DNA of 9,863 nucleotides from Candidatus Peribacteria bacterium (GCA_943359415.1 CALRHQ010000034.1:1-9863), one strand, 5' to 3'. Shown: positions 1 to 7,087, counted from the stretch's first letter. Notes: generated by a model not told the origin, from the sequence alone. Numbers and translations: made by a program.

Positions 1-1329
1 GATTTTGCGCCAAAAGAAAATAATTTCAAATATATTTATTCTATTACGAATATGACTAGTGACACAATCGGAGAAATAGTTATTGATTTCAAGACTTTAG
101 GAGTTTCTTTTGTAGATAAAGCAGATAATTCTTCGTCTTCTGTTTCTGATATAAAAACCGAACTTCTTCCATTTATCGAAAAATTGGACACAAGTACTTC
201 GATAGAGAAAAAAGCAAAACAAGTTCTTGAGGACGTGAAAAGCACACTCACGGACAATGGATTTACTATCGCTCTTGAAGCTGCCGGACTAAAAATTTCA
301 GAGCCTCGCGAAGATGAAGATAGATACTATTTTGATCTTATGACTAAGGCTGGCAAAGTACTTAGCTCTATCATTGTTGAAAAGACTACAGGTGTTGTAA
401 ATATCGCTCAACCTGACGGAACAAATTCCGAAAATCTTCTTTTCTTTGAACCTGATTCCAAAAAAAAAACTCTAGAGATTCCTAAAGATTTATCTTCTTA
501 CTCAGGAAAAACTTTCAATACCGACAAGACGTTTAACATCCTTATTGCCGGCAAGAATGGTAGTTTGACCGATACGATGATATTTGCACATCTGGATGAA
601 TCCACAAAAGAAGTAAAAATGATAAGTATCCCTCGGGATCTTTTTTATAATGGACGCAAGATAAATGCTTATTCGTATATGTATGGTATGCCGGAGATGA
701 AAAGTCTAATCAGCAAATTAACCGGATATAAACTGGATAAATATATTGTGATAGATATGTATGCTTTTATTGATGTAATTGATTTGATTGGAGGAGTCGA
801 TATTCATTTGGATAAGGCTGTAGTTGATCCGACTTACAAAACTATCGACAATGGAAAAGTTGGTACTTTAAATTACAAACCTGGAGATTATCATCTTGGT
901 GGAAAAGAATCTTTGAGACTTGCTAGAAGCAGGCATACTTCTTCCGATTTTGCGCGTGCGGAAAGACAACAAATGATTATTGAGGCAATTCAGGAAAAAG
1001 CACAAAATTTTGGTTTTGGTGATGCAGATACTGTTTATCAAATTGCAAAAGCTGTACTAGGAAAAACTGAAACAGATATTACTCTGGATGAAGCTATTAA
1101 ATATTATTTTAAATATCAAAATTATAAAATTGTTTCAAATGACGTTATGTCCTCTGGAAATATTTTCTTTGTCCCCCCATATATAACAAAAGAAAATTGT
1201 CAGGCTACCATCGAAGGCGGTGGTGCATCTGATTGTGAAGGGGCAAATCATGCGTATACACTACTTCCTATCGATGAGAACTGGGATTTGATCAAATGGT
1301 TTTTTCATGATCATTTTGAAGCTGAATGA
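1..1329 (+). CDS. LytR-CpsA-Psr (LCP) family cell-wall glycopolymer transferase, 5'-truncated
   Basis: LCP proteins transfer lipid-linked glycopolymers (teichoic acid-like or other secondary wall polymers) onto peptidoglycan at the outer face of the membrane. The LCP domain runs from about base 529 to 1000. Its NILIAGKNG strand opens the domain and is followed by LTDTMIF. The SIPRD motif lies at about 625-639, then LIGGVDI at about 784-804. The arginine-rich LARSRH (919-936) and ARAERQ (952-969) carry the conserved pyrophosphate-binding arginines. The frame is open to base 1 with no in-frame stop, and the internal ATG at 52 has no ribosome-binding site. The true start, and the N-terminal membrane anchor usual for the family, therefore lie upstream. 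About 175 visible residues before the LCP domain match nothing I recognise. The C-terminal tail has two cysteines (codons at 1198 and 1234) that could form a disulfide outside the cell. Stop is TGA. The family call is sure; the substrate polymer is unknown. Confidence 0.9.
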   Translation, partial: DFAPKENNFKYIYSITNMTSDTIGEIVIDFKTLGVSFVDKADNSSSSVSDIKTELLPFIEKLDTSTSIEKKAKQVLEDVKSTLTDNGFTIALEAAGLKISEPREDEDRYYFDLMTKAGKVLSSIIVEKTTGVVNIAQPDGTNSENLLFFEPDSKKKTLEIPKDLSSYSGKTFNTDKTFNILIAGKNGSLTDTMIFAHLDESTKEVKMISIPRDLFYNGRKINAYSYMYGMPEMKSLISKLTGYKLDKYIVIDMYAFIDVIDLIGGVDIHLDKAVVDPTYKTIDNGKVGTLNYKPGDYHLGGKESLRLARSRHTSSDFARAERQQMIIEAIQEKAQNFGFGDADTVYQIAKAVLGKTETDITLDEAIKYYFKYQNYKIVSNDVMSSGNIFFVPPYITKENCQATIEGGGASDCEGANHAYTLLPIDENWDLIKWFFHDHFEAE

Positions 1330-1335
1330 TAATGA

Positions 1336-1364
1336 TTGAGTTTTGGCCGGTTTTTTGGTATAAT
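1336..1364 (+). promoter_or_regulatory. Sigma-70 promoter with extended -10 for the HExxH gene
   Basis: The -35 box TTGAGT (1336-1341) is followed by a 17-bp spacer and a perfect TATAAT (1359-1364). The -10 is extended by TG at 1356-1357 (TGGTATAAT). Transcription should start near 1371, giving a leader of about 20 bases. This is the strongest promoter match in the window and suggests that the downstream gene is transcribed independently of the LCP gene. Confidence 0.7.
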
Positions 1365-1380
1365 TATGTGATAAATTATA
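1359..1380. repeat. 7-bp inverted repeat over the -10 box and start region
   Basis: TATAATT (1359-1365) is an exact inverted repeat of AATTATA (1374-1380), with 8 bases between. It covers the -10 box and the expected transcription start, where a repressor site would work. In such AT-rich DNA a chance match is quite possible, and no regulator is known. Confidence 0.35.
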
Positions 1381-1392
1381 TATTTTACGTAT

Positions 1393-2217
1393 ATGGCTGA
1401 TCCAACTGCAAAACCAAAAGATCCTAAAGATGAATTCCGTGATGCTCAGGTAGATTTAATGGCAGCTGAGCCTGTTGTTGGTAAAGAACCAAAAGCAGCA
1501 GATACTGAGCAAGTACCTGGACTACGTGATGTATTTGCCGCGCTAGAAAAGGCTACTACTGCTAAAGAAAACGATGAAGCAGCAGCGCCACTTATGATTG
1601 CAAATGTCGAAATTCCAGATCCAGAATCTACTTTGAAAAACTTGGAAGAGGCTTTAAGTCTGATTCCTGCCTGTGTTAGACCGGATCCAAAAGATTTGTT
1701 TTTCAAATCTTTGCCTGGAAATGCTGTTGGAGAATCTACAAAAGAAGGTACTAATGTTGACCCTATCATGCTTCTTCATCCTGCACGTAGACTCGCGCAT
1801 GTAATAGGACATGAAGCAGCTCATAGAAACCTTAAAGTTCCAAATGAAGGGCTTGTAGAAGTTTATTTGAGAGCTATTGGGCTTGTTGATGACGGACATG
1901 CTGATGCAGCAAAAACTACTCCTAAATATGACGCTGCTCTTGCCGGTTTTTCTGAATTTTTGACCAAAATGGCAAAGGATGGCAATACTGACGCAGTAGC
2001 AGTTGAAGTTTATAATCTTTACTACAAAAGTGACTACGGCAAAATCTACGAAATGTATAATAGAATGCACGTAAGTACTCTTCCTCCTGCAGAACAAGAT
2101 GGTGCCGTAAAATTCTTCTGGGAAATATTTCCAGAGCTTGAATACGACAAGAAGGGACAAACTCAAGCTCAAACTGTTTTTGGATTTAGAAAGCCAACAT
2201 TTGCTCCAAAAATATAG
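1393..2217 (+). CDS. Unrecognised cytoplasmic protein with HExxH...NEG putative metallopeptidase motif
   Basis: I do not recognise this 274-residue protein. Residues 1-70 are low in complexity, rich in Ala, Lys, Pro, Asp and Glu, and probably disordered. There is no signal peptide or membrane segment, so it is likely cytoplasmic. The notable site is VIGHEAAHRN (137-146), a zincin-type HExxH helix with H140, E141 and H144. It is followed at once by NEGLVEVYLR (151-160). That resembles the Glu-bearing helix (NEG..E/Y) that supplies the third zinc ligand in gluzincin peptidases, with E152 or E156 as candidate ligand. The spacing of 8 or 12 residues after H144 is much shorter than in thermolysin-like enzymes. 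Residues 170-274 hold aromatic-rich helical sequence (VYNLYYKSDYGKIYEMY) and no second known motif. The ATG at 1393 lies about 20 bases after the expected transcript start, without a Shine-Dalgarno sequence. Stop is TAG. The coding call is firm (own promoter, protein-like composition); peptidase activity is a motif-based inference. Confidence 0.8.
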   Translation: MADPTAKPKDPKDEFRDAQVDLMAAEPVVGKEPKAADTEQVPGLRDVFAALEKATTAKENDEAAAPLMIANVEIPDPESTLKNLEEALSLIPACVRPDPKDLFFKSLPGNAVGESTKEGTNVDPIMLLHPARRLAHVIGHEAAHRNLKVPNEGLVEVYLRAIGLVDDGHADAAKTTPKYDAALAGFSEFLTKMAKDGNTDAVAVEVYNLYYKSDYGKIYEMYNRMHVSTLPPAEQDGAVKFFWEIFPELEYDKKGQTQAQTVFGFRKPTFAPKI

Positions 2218-2228
2218 TGTGATAGAAT
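2201..2228 (+). promoter_or_regulatory. Possible promoter of rlmD inside the end of the upstream gene
   Basis: TTGCTC (2201-2206), a 16-bp spacer and TAGAAT (2223-2228), the last extended by TG at 2220-2221. The -35 is weak (3 of 6), the extended -10 good (5 of 6). Only nine bases separate the -10 from the ATG at 2238, so a transcript from here would start within about three bases of the start codon. Read-through from the upstream gene, whose stop is 20 bases away, is the alternative. Confidence 0.4.
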
Positions 2229-2237
2229 CCGTTGGCT

Positions 2238-3632
2238 ATGACACTCAAAAAAGGACAATTAGTTGAAGTAGAAATTTCTTCGATCGCTTTTGGTGGAAGA
2301 GGAATTGGAAAGTATAACGGAATCACTTGTTTCGTCGATAAGACAATGCCAGGAGATAAAGTGAGCGCTAATTTGACGAAGATCAAATCAAATTTTCTTG
2401 AAGCTGAACTTGTTGAAATAATTTCTCCATCAAAAGATAGGCAGAAACCAAAGTGTAAATATTTTGGAATTTGTGGAGGATGTCAGCTCCAATTTATGCC
2501 ATATGAACAACAACTTGAGCTAAAACAACAGCAAGTAAAAGATTCTTTTGAGCGGATTGGAAAAATAAAAAATATAAATATTTCAAAAATCATAGGAAGT
2601 GAAAACATATACTATTATCGCAATAAAATGGAATTTTCTTTTGGATATGATGCCAAAATGAAATTTGCACTCGGTATGCACTTACCAAATAGAAGATTTG
2701 ATATTTTAGATTTGGAAGAATGTCATCTTGAATCTGAATTTTCTGCAAAGATTGTAAATAAAACTCGTGAATTTTTTGCAGAAAAAAGACTTGAACCATT
2801 CAAATACACAAATGGATCCGGATTTTTAAAAGCTTTATATATTCGCGAAGGAAAGCGCACGAATGAAGTCATGATAAATCTTGTTACGTCAGACAATTTG
2901 CCGAATAATGCTGAAAAAATCATGCAAGAGTATGCCGATTTTTTGTCTTCTGATGAGATTAAAGATAATGACAAAAAAGTTACTTCTATCTATTGGACAA
3001 TGATTATTGCGAAGAAAGGTGTTCCAAAAACTTCCAAAGAATTTTTACTCTATGGAAATAAAGCCCTTACTGAAAAAATGATTCTTGAAGACGGAAATGA
3101 AATGGTTTTTGAAATTGCCCCTCAGGCATTTTTCCAAGTGAATACTTTTCAAGCTGAAATTTTGTATAGTCAGGTTGTGAGAATGGCCACGAATAAGCCA
3201 CAAAAGACAGTCTTTGATTTATTTTGCGGAACAGGAACTATAGGGCTTTTTCTTGCTAAGCATGCAGGTCAAGTTTATGGAATTGAGCTTATAGAAGATG
3301 CAGTAAAAGTTGCACGCGAAAATGCGTTAAAAAATAAAACTTTCAATATAGATTTTTTTACAGGTGATGTTGATAAACTACTAAAAGATTTGAAAGAACC
3401 ACCATCTCTTATTGTTATAGACCCACCAAGAATAGGAATTACTCAAAAAACTGTTAAACTAATAAATGATTTTTCTCCGAATCAATTGATATACGTTTCA
3501 TGTAATCCAGCGACTCTCGCTCGGGATTGTGCATGGCTTCTTGAATATGGATATAAGATCAAGGAAGTACAACCTGTGGACATGTTTCCTCACACTTATC
3601 ATATTGAATGTGTGGTTTTATTAGAGCGGTAA
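2238..3632 (+). CDS. rlmD: 23S rRNA (uracil-5-)-methyltransferase, RlmD/RumA (TrmA) family
   Basis: SAM-dependent enzyme that makes 5-methyluridine in 23S rRNA (U1939 in RlmD; U747 and U1939 in the bifunctional RlmCD of Gram-positives). Numbering from the ATG at 2238 gives 464 residues, normal for the family. An N-terminal TRAM RNA-binding domain (about 1-60) comes first. The 4Fe-4S cysteines follow as CKYFGICGGC (C73, C79, C82) plus C162 in EECH. The SAM-binding core has FQVN (299-302), DLFCGTGTIG (327-336) and IDPPR (394-398). The catalytic nucleophile is C422 in SCNPATLARD, and the general base E457 lies in HTYHIEC. Every key residue is present, so the enzyme should be active. An in-frame TTG at 2232 would add two residues; the ATG is preferred. 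U1939 alone, U747 plus U1939, or a related position cannot be decided from sequence. The upstream gene ends 20 bases before; the downstream gap is 77 bases. Confidence 0.93.
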   Translation: MTLKKGQLVEVEISSIAFGGRGIGKYNGITCFVDKTMPGDKVSANLTKIKSNFLEAELVEIISPSKDRQKPKCKYFGICGGCQLQFMPYEQQLELKQQQVKDSFERIGKIKNINISKIIGSENIYYYRNKMEFSFGYDAKMKFALGMHLPNRRFDILDLEECHLESEFSAKIVNKTREFFAEKRLEPFKYTNGSGFLKALYIREGKRTNEVMINLVTSDNLPNNAEKIMQEYADFLSSDEIKDNDKKVTSIYWTMIIAKKGVPKTSKEFLLYGNKALTEKMILEDGNEMVFEIAPQAFFQVNTFQAEILYSQVVRMATNKPQKTVFDLFCGTGTIGLFLAKHAGQVYGIELIEDAVKVARENALKNKTFNIDFFTGDVDKLLKDLKEPPSLIVIDPPRIGITQKTVKLINDFSPNQLIYVSCNPATLARDCAWLLEYGYKIKEVQPVDMFPHTYHIECVVLLER

Positions 3633-3656
3633 AATTCATCGTGTCAATCCTTTTCT

Positions 3657-3686
3657 TTGGCTATAGCATCTGTTTTCAAATATTAT
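3657..3686 (+). promoter_or_regulatory. Probable promoter of the beta-helix membrane protein gene
   Basis: TTGGCT (3657-3662), an 18-bp spacer and TATTAT (3681-3686), with transcription expected near 3693 and a leader of roughly 17 bases. An 8-base palindrome GCTATAGC (3660-3667) overlaps the -35 box. The 77-base gap 3633-3709 holds nothing else I can identify and no clear terminator for rlmD. Confidence 0.4.
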
Positions 3687-3709
3687 TTATTGAGTATTAA
3701 TTTTTACAT

Positions 3710-4867
3710 ATGAAAAATTTTCAAAAAATATTTTTTTCTCTTCTAAGTTTTGTGATATTTTCTTCTTTCTTGAATCTCTCAGCCGGTGCTGCAGTTTTTA
3801 GTGCTGGAGAAAATCTTCTAATCAATGAAAATGTTTTGGATGACGCTTATTTTGTTGCCGGGAGCGCTGATGTAAAAGGAGATATTTTTGGAGATGCGTA
3901 TATTGCCGGAGGAAATGTTATTATTGGTGGAAATATTCAGGAAGATCTAGTGATTGCCGGAGGTAAAGTAAATATTATTGGAAATGTTGGGGGAGACGTA
4001 CGTATTCTTGGAGGACAAGTGAGTATTTTTGGAAGTGTTGGTGATGATTTGGTAGTTGTTGGAGGACAAGTTGATTTAGGTAAAAATGCTATCGTTGGAG
4101 GAAGTCTTGTAAGTAGTGCTGGACTTGTTACTCTTGATGGAGAAATCAAGGAAGATCTTCGTGGAGTTGTAGGAACTTTGATCCTAAATGGTAAAATTAA
4201 TCGTGATGTAGATATTATTGTTCAAAATGATATTTCCGTTTCTTATAGCTCTAAAATAGGTGGAAATTTTAGTTATTCTTCGTTGATTGAATCTAAAATC
4301 CCAAAAAATGTTGTTTCAGGAAAAATAACATTTAATAAATCTGAAAAAACAGAGAATTTCCGTGATGTAACTCTTGACCTTATATTAAATAAAGTTTTGA
4401 GCTATACCTCTGCTTTGATTATATTGGCTTTGATGTGTGCTTTCTTTAAGAATTATCTTGTGAAGGTTTCTCAATTTGCGAAAGAAAATGTTATGAAATC
4501 GATGGGCATCGGAATTATCACACTTATTTCTTGTTTCATGGGAGGTGTCCTACTTTTGTTTACAATGGTTGGAGTTCCACTTGGAATGATGGCGTTTGGT
4601 GCAGGTATTTTGTTTATTTATATAGGTAAAATTTTCGCTGCCGTTTGGATTGGTGGATATTTCGGAAAATTTGAAAAAAATAAAAAATTGAATGAATTCA
4701 CTTTGTTTATTTGGTCAGCGTTTGGTCTTTTAATTTATTACGTTGTAGGACTTATTCCTTTTATTGGAGGACTTGCAAATGCTGGAGCTACCCTTGTCGG
4801 CATAGGTCTTATTACATATATGAAAATCGAATATATAAAACTTTTGAGATCTAAAAAATTACTTTAG
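3710..4867 (+). CDS. Secreted beta-helix repeat protein with C-terminal multi-pass membrane domain
   Basis: A 385-residue envelope protein in three parts. Residues 1-28 form a signal peptide: Lys near the start, a long hydrophobic core, and probable cleavage at SAGA/AVF. Residues 44 to about 190 are a tandem array of 17-18-residue units of the kind (G/D)D-x-x-(I/V)-x-G-G-x-(V)-x-(I)-x-G-x-(I/V). This pattern, also seen in polymer-forming bactofilin-type proteins, predicts a right-handed beta-helix. Residues 232-373 contain about four to six hydrophobic membrane segments, with glycine-rich stretches such as GVPLGMMAFGAGI. The helix would sit outside the membrane, anchored by the C-terminus. 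True bactofilins are cytosolic and lack a signal peptide and such a membrane domain, so this is not a classic bactofilin. Automatic pipelines may label it polymer-forming cytoskeletal protein. Its role is unknown; an envelope scaffold is a guess. There is no Shine-Dalgarno sequence before the ATG. Stop TAG overlaps the stop of convergent cca. Confidence 0.85.
   Translation: MKNFQKIFFSLLSFVIFSSFLNLSAGAAVFSAGENLLINENVLDDAYFVAGSADVKGDIFGDAYIAGGNVIIGGNIQEDLVIAGGKVNIIGNVGGDVRILGGQVSIFGSVGDDLVVVGGQVDLGKNAIVGGSLVSSAGLVTLDGEIKEDLRGVVGTLILNGKINRDVDIIVQNDISVSYSSKIGGNFSYSSLIESKIPKNVVSGKITFNKSEKTENFRDVTLDLILNKVLSYTSALIILALMCAFFKNYLVKVSQFAKENVMKSMGIGIITLISCFMGGVLLLFTMVGVPLGMMAFGAGILFIYIGKIFAAVWIGGYFGKFEKNKKLNEFTLFIWSAFGLLIYYVVGLIPFIGGLANAGATLVGIGLITYMKIEYIKLLRSKKLL
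3839..4201 (+). repeat. Coding tandem array of 17-18-residue (51-54 base) beta-helix units
   Basis: Seven units can be aligned by their protein: residues 44-60, 61-77, 78-94, 95-111, 112-129, 130-147 and 148-164. Each starts with an acidic or glycine pair (DD, GD, ED, GD, DD, GG, ED). The first four also share a G-rich turn (AGS, AGG, AGG, LGG) near the middle. An eighth, degenerate unit (RDVDII...) follows. Conservation is clear in the protein but only partial in the DNA, so the array is old and held by protein structure rather than recently amplified. Confidence 0.8.
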
Positions 4868-6210
4868 GATTGTTTAAGATTTTTCAAATAATCCATAGCC
4901 TCTTTCTTTGTTTTTAGTTTACCTTCGAGTTGTTGTTCGCGTATTCCCATGAGTATTTCGCCAACTCTCTCCCCTGCCGGAATTTTTAATTCTTCCATTA
5001 TTTCTTCTCCTGTAATAAGTTTTTTTGGAAGAAGTTTTAAGTGAGCAATTTCATGTTTATATAATTTTTTTATTTGCTCATATTCACTTAAATCCAGTGG
5101 AATGATCCCCATACAATCAGCACGGAAAACTTCCAACAAATCTTCAAATTCCGGAAGTAAAAACCAATGTCTACGCCTAGCATCAGGCATTTCCAAAATT
5201 GGAACTACCATCATGTGATGACGAACAAGCCACTCAACTCTATTCACAGTTTTCATCGGAAATTTAAGCCTTGTCAGTATTTTTTTGGAAAGCTGTGCTC
5301 CAATTTCTTGATGTCCCTCGTATTTGATTCTGTCATCTTTAATATCAAATGTGTCATATTTTCCTATGTCATGTAAAAATGCTGCCCATTTGAGTGCTAA
5401 TGTCGGAGGATTTTCCGGAAGCGGATTTGGGTCCACTTCTTCCTGAGTCAAAGAATCCAATGATTTGATCGCATGATCCCAAACATCTCCTTCTGTATGA
5501 TATTGCAATGGTTGAGCCAATCCTTTGAGCTTACAAAGTTCCGGAATTAAAATTTCTAAAGCACCTATTTCAAACAGTTCTTCAAAAGCCCTGCCTGCAT
5601 TTTCTCCCATTATCATCTTGTTTAATTCATCTGCAATTCTTTCTGTTGAAATATTCTTTATTAGATGTACATGTTTTTTTATCGCCTGATAAGTCTCAGG
5701 AGCATATTGCATATTTAATGCATTTCTAAAACGCACAGCTCGTAAAATCCTCAAATTATCTTCCAAAATTCTTTGTTCACTGTCACCTATAAATTTGATT
5801 AATCCTTGTTTTAAATCTTCTTGTCCGTTGATGTAATCCAATATTTTATCTTCTATCGGATCGTAAAAAAGACCGTTTATTGTAAAGTCACGACGAAATG
5901 AATCTTCCTTCGCATTTGTAAAAATTACCGCATCTGGACGACGTCCGTCACTATATCCGCTATCAGATCTAAAAGTCGCAATTTCAAAATTGTGTCCATT
6001 TTTTATTGCTAAAATAACTCCAAATTTCTTGCCTACCGGAATAGTATGTTCAAGTAAATTTTCTATTTCTTCAGGTTTTGCCGAAGTTACTATGTCAAAA
6101 TCCTTTGGTTCAATCCCTATTAGCATGTCTCGAACACACCCTCCTGCCCAATAAGCTTCATGGCCGGCTTTTTTCAAAATTTCGATTATTTCTATTGAGG
6201 TAGCTTTCAT
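4864..6210 (-). CDS. cca: CCA-adding tRNA nucleotidyltransferase with HD domain
   Basis: Adds or repairs the 3'-CCA end of tRNAs from CTP and ATP. The 448-residue protein has the class II nucleotidyltransferase head: GGCVRD (23-28), the metal-binding KDFDIVTSA with D37 and D39, RSDSGYSDGRRPD (81-93) and RRDFTING (106-113). The ILEDNLRILRAVRF helix (148-161) that begins the neck follows. The C-terminal half carries an HD phosphohydrolase motif, FLHDIGK, with H280 and D281, and further histidines at H300, H331 and H332, as in bacterial CCA enzymes with repair-linked phosphatase/phosphodiesterase activity. Length and residues fit a working enzyme. A separate poly(A) polymerase or A-adding enzyme is less likely but not excluded by sequence. 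The gene stands alone on the minus strand. It is divergent from the HD-GYP gene (76-base gap) and tail-to-tail with the beta-helix gene, its TAA stop overlapping that gene's TAG. The promoter lies directly before its ATG. Confidence 0.92.
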   Translation of the reverse strand: MKATSIEIIEILKKAGHEAYWAGGCVRDMLIGIEPKDFDIVTSAKPEEIENLLEHTIPVGKKFGVILAIKNGHNFEIATFRSDSGYSDGRRPDAVIFTNAKEDSFRRDFTINGLFYDPIEDKILDYINGQEDLKQGLIKFIGDSEQRILEDNLRILRAVRFRNALNMQYAPETYQAIKKHVHLIKNISTERIADELNKMIMGENAGRAFEELFEIGALEILIPELCKLKGLAQPLQYHTEGDVWDHAIKSLDSLTQEEVDPNPLPENPPTLALKWAAFLHDIGKYDTFDIKDDRIKYEGHQEIGAQLSKKILTRLKFPMKTVNRVEWLVRHHMMVVPILEMPDARRRHWFLLPEFEDLLEVFRADCMGIIPLDLSEYEQIKKLYKHEIAHLKLLPKKLITGEEIMEELKIPAGERVGEILMGIREQQLEGKLKTKKEAMDYLKNLKQS

Positions 6211-6218
6211 TTATGCTA

Positions 6219-6247
6219 ATTATACCTTATTTTCTTGTTTTTTTCGA
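6219..6247 (-). promoter_or_regulatory. Promoter of cca, predicted leaderless
   Basis: Read on the minus strand: TCGAAA (6247-6242), a 17-bp spacer and a perfect TATAAT (6224-6219). Only eight bases (TAGCATAA) separate the -10 from the ATG at 6210. Transcription should therefore begin at or within about three bases of the start codon, leaving no room for a Shine-Dalgarno sequence. Confidence 0.65.
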
Positions 6248-6276
6248 GCTTTCTTGTAGACTTTACATCTAATAAT
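6235..6276 (+). promoter_or_regulatory. Promoter region of the HD-GYP/tsaD pair, boxes uncertain
   Basis: A plus-strand promoter must lie in the 76-base divergent gap if the HD-GYP gene has its own, because cca runs the other way. Two weak readings exist. One is TTGTTT (6235-6240), a 16-bp spacer and TAGACT (6257-6262). The other is AATAAT (6271-6276), 5 of 6 to TATAAT but without a recognisable -35. The second would again give an almost leaderless mRNA. I cannot choose between them. Confidence 0.3.
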
Positions 6277-6286
6277 ACCATTTGTT

Positions 6287-7087
6287 ATGCATGGAGAGTT
6301 ATCAGCTCAAATACAGGTTGTGACCGATAGCCTTGTAATTGATGAAAAAGAGCTTACTGAAAGGGCTATTGCTGTAGTTGCTCGTATTGTTGATGGAGAT
6401 CCCTTTTTGATTGATTGTGTTTCTTCTGAAATAAAAGGCTCTGTAAATGATATACTTAAAAGCAATTGTGCTACTGCTGGTATTTCGGATTATCCACGTC
6501 CGCAGTCTCCGATAGATCAAACAAAAGAATTACCTGCCTTTCTTACATCTGCAGCAAGTCGAATCTGTCATGATTTAAGTCTTGGAGGTCACCTAGAAAG
6601 AGTCGGCATGGTTGCATTTAATGTTGCTTCAGCAATGGGACTTGGTGAGGATAAAAGCCATTTAGTAAGATTAGGTGGGCGTCTTCATGATATTGGAAAA
6701 TTGGACACTGAGATGCATCATCTTGTTGGGCTAAATGGAGTTCTTCCACCTGAACAAAAGGCAAGGATTAAGCTCCATCCTTTGATTGGTGCACGTGTTG
6801 CAGAATATTTTAGATTTCCTAAAGATGTTACAAAGTTAATTTTGAATCATCATTTTAGATGTGATGGTATGGGTTATCCTGCACAAAATGGCGAAGCTAT
6901 GTCTCTTGAAATCGGAGCTTTAAGTGTTGCTGATGCAATTGATGCAATGGTTAATGCAAGACCTGGAAGAGAAGTCAAAACTCTTGAGCAAGCAGTTAAA
7001 GAAATAGAAAATGGCAGTGGTAAACATTTTCATCCTGAGGCTGTAGAAGCTTTATCCAGGGTTGCTATACGTTTTGTATACGGATAA
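6287..7087 (+). CDS. HD-GYP domain phosphohydrolase, putative cyclic di-GMP phosphodiesterase
   Basis: HD-GYP proteins usually hydrolyse cyclic di-GMP or related cyclic dinucleotides with a two- or three-metal centre. In this 266-residue protein the domain spans about residues 85-262. Its motifs in order are GGHLERV (H102), LHDIGK (H134, D135, K138), LHP (H164), NHHFRCDGMGYP (H188, H189, D193, G196-P198) and VADAIDA (D216). All the usual metal ligands are therefore present. One departure from the HHExxDGxGYP signature is phenylalanine at residue 190 in place of glutamate. The first 85 residues match no sensor domain I know, and there is no membrane segment or receiver domain, so the protein looks cytoplasmic and stand-alone. 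It lies next to cca, which has a different HD domain, and only 9 bases upstream of tsaD, with which it is probably cotranscribed. The family call is strong; cyclic di-GMP as substrate is inference. Stop is TAA. Confidence 0.88.
   Translation: MHGELSAQIQVVTDSLVIDEKELTERAIAVVARIVDGDPFLIDCVSSEIKGSVNDILKSNCATAGISDYPRPQSPIDQTKELPAFLTSAASRICHDLSLGGHLERVGMVAFNVASAMGLGEDKSHLVRLGGRLHDIGKLDTEMHHLVGLNGVLPPEQKARIKLHPLIGARVAEYFRFPKDVTKLILNHHFRCDGMGYPAQNGEAMSLEIGALSVADAIDAMVNARPGREVKTLEQAVKEIENGSGKHFHPEAVEALSRVAIRFVYG

Noticed and set aside
52..54. ATG at 52 as the start of the LCP gene
   Set aside because: The frame stays open to base 1, no ribosome-binding site precedes it, and starting here would leave the protein without a membrane anchor.
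1330..1358. Intrinsic terminator after the LCP gene (GGCCGG followed by TTTTTT)
   Set aside because: GGCC is self-complementary, but no stem of useful length precedes the T-run; the run is better explained as the promoter spacer.
1654..2172. 172-codon open frame on the minus strand within the HExxH gene
   Set aside because: It is antisense to a gene with a strong promoter. Its product is rich in Ser, Phe, Cys and Ile, typical of a mirror frame, and has no recognisable motif.
2232..2234. TTG at 2232 as the rlmD start
   Set aside because: The ATG two codons later gives the normal TRAM-domain N-terminus and is the stronger start codon.
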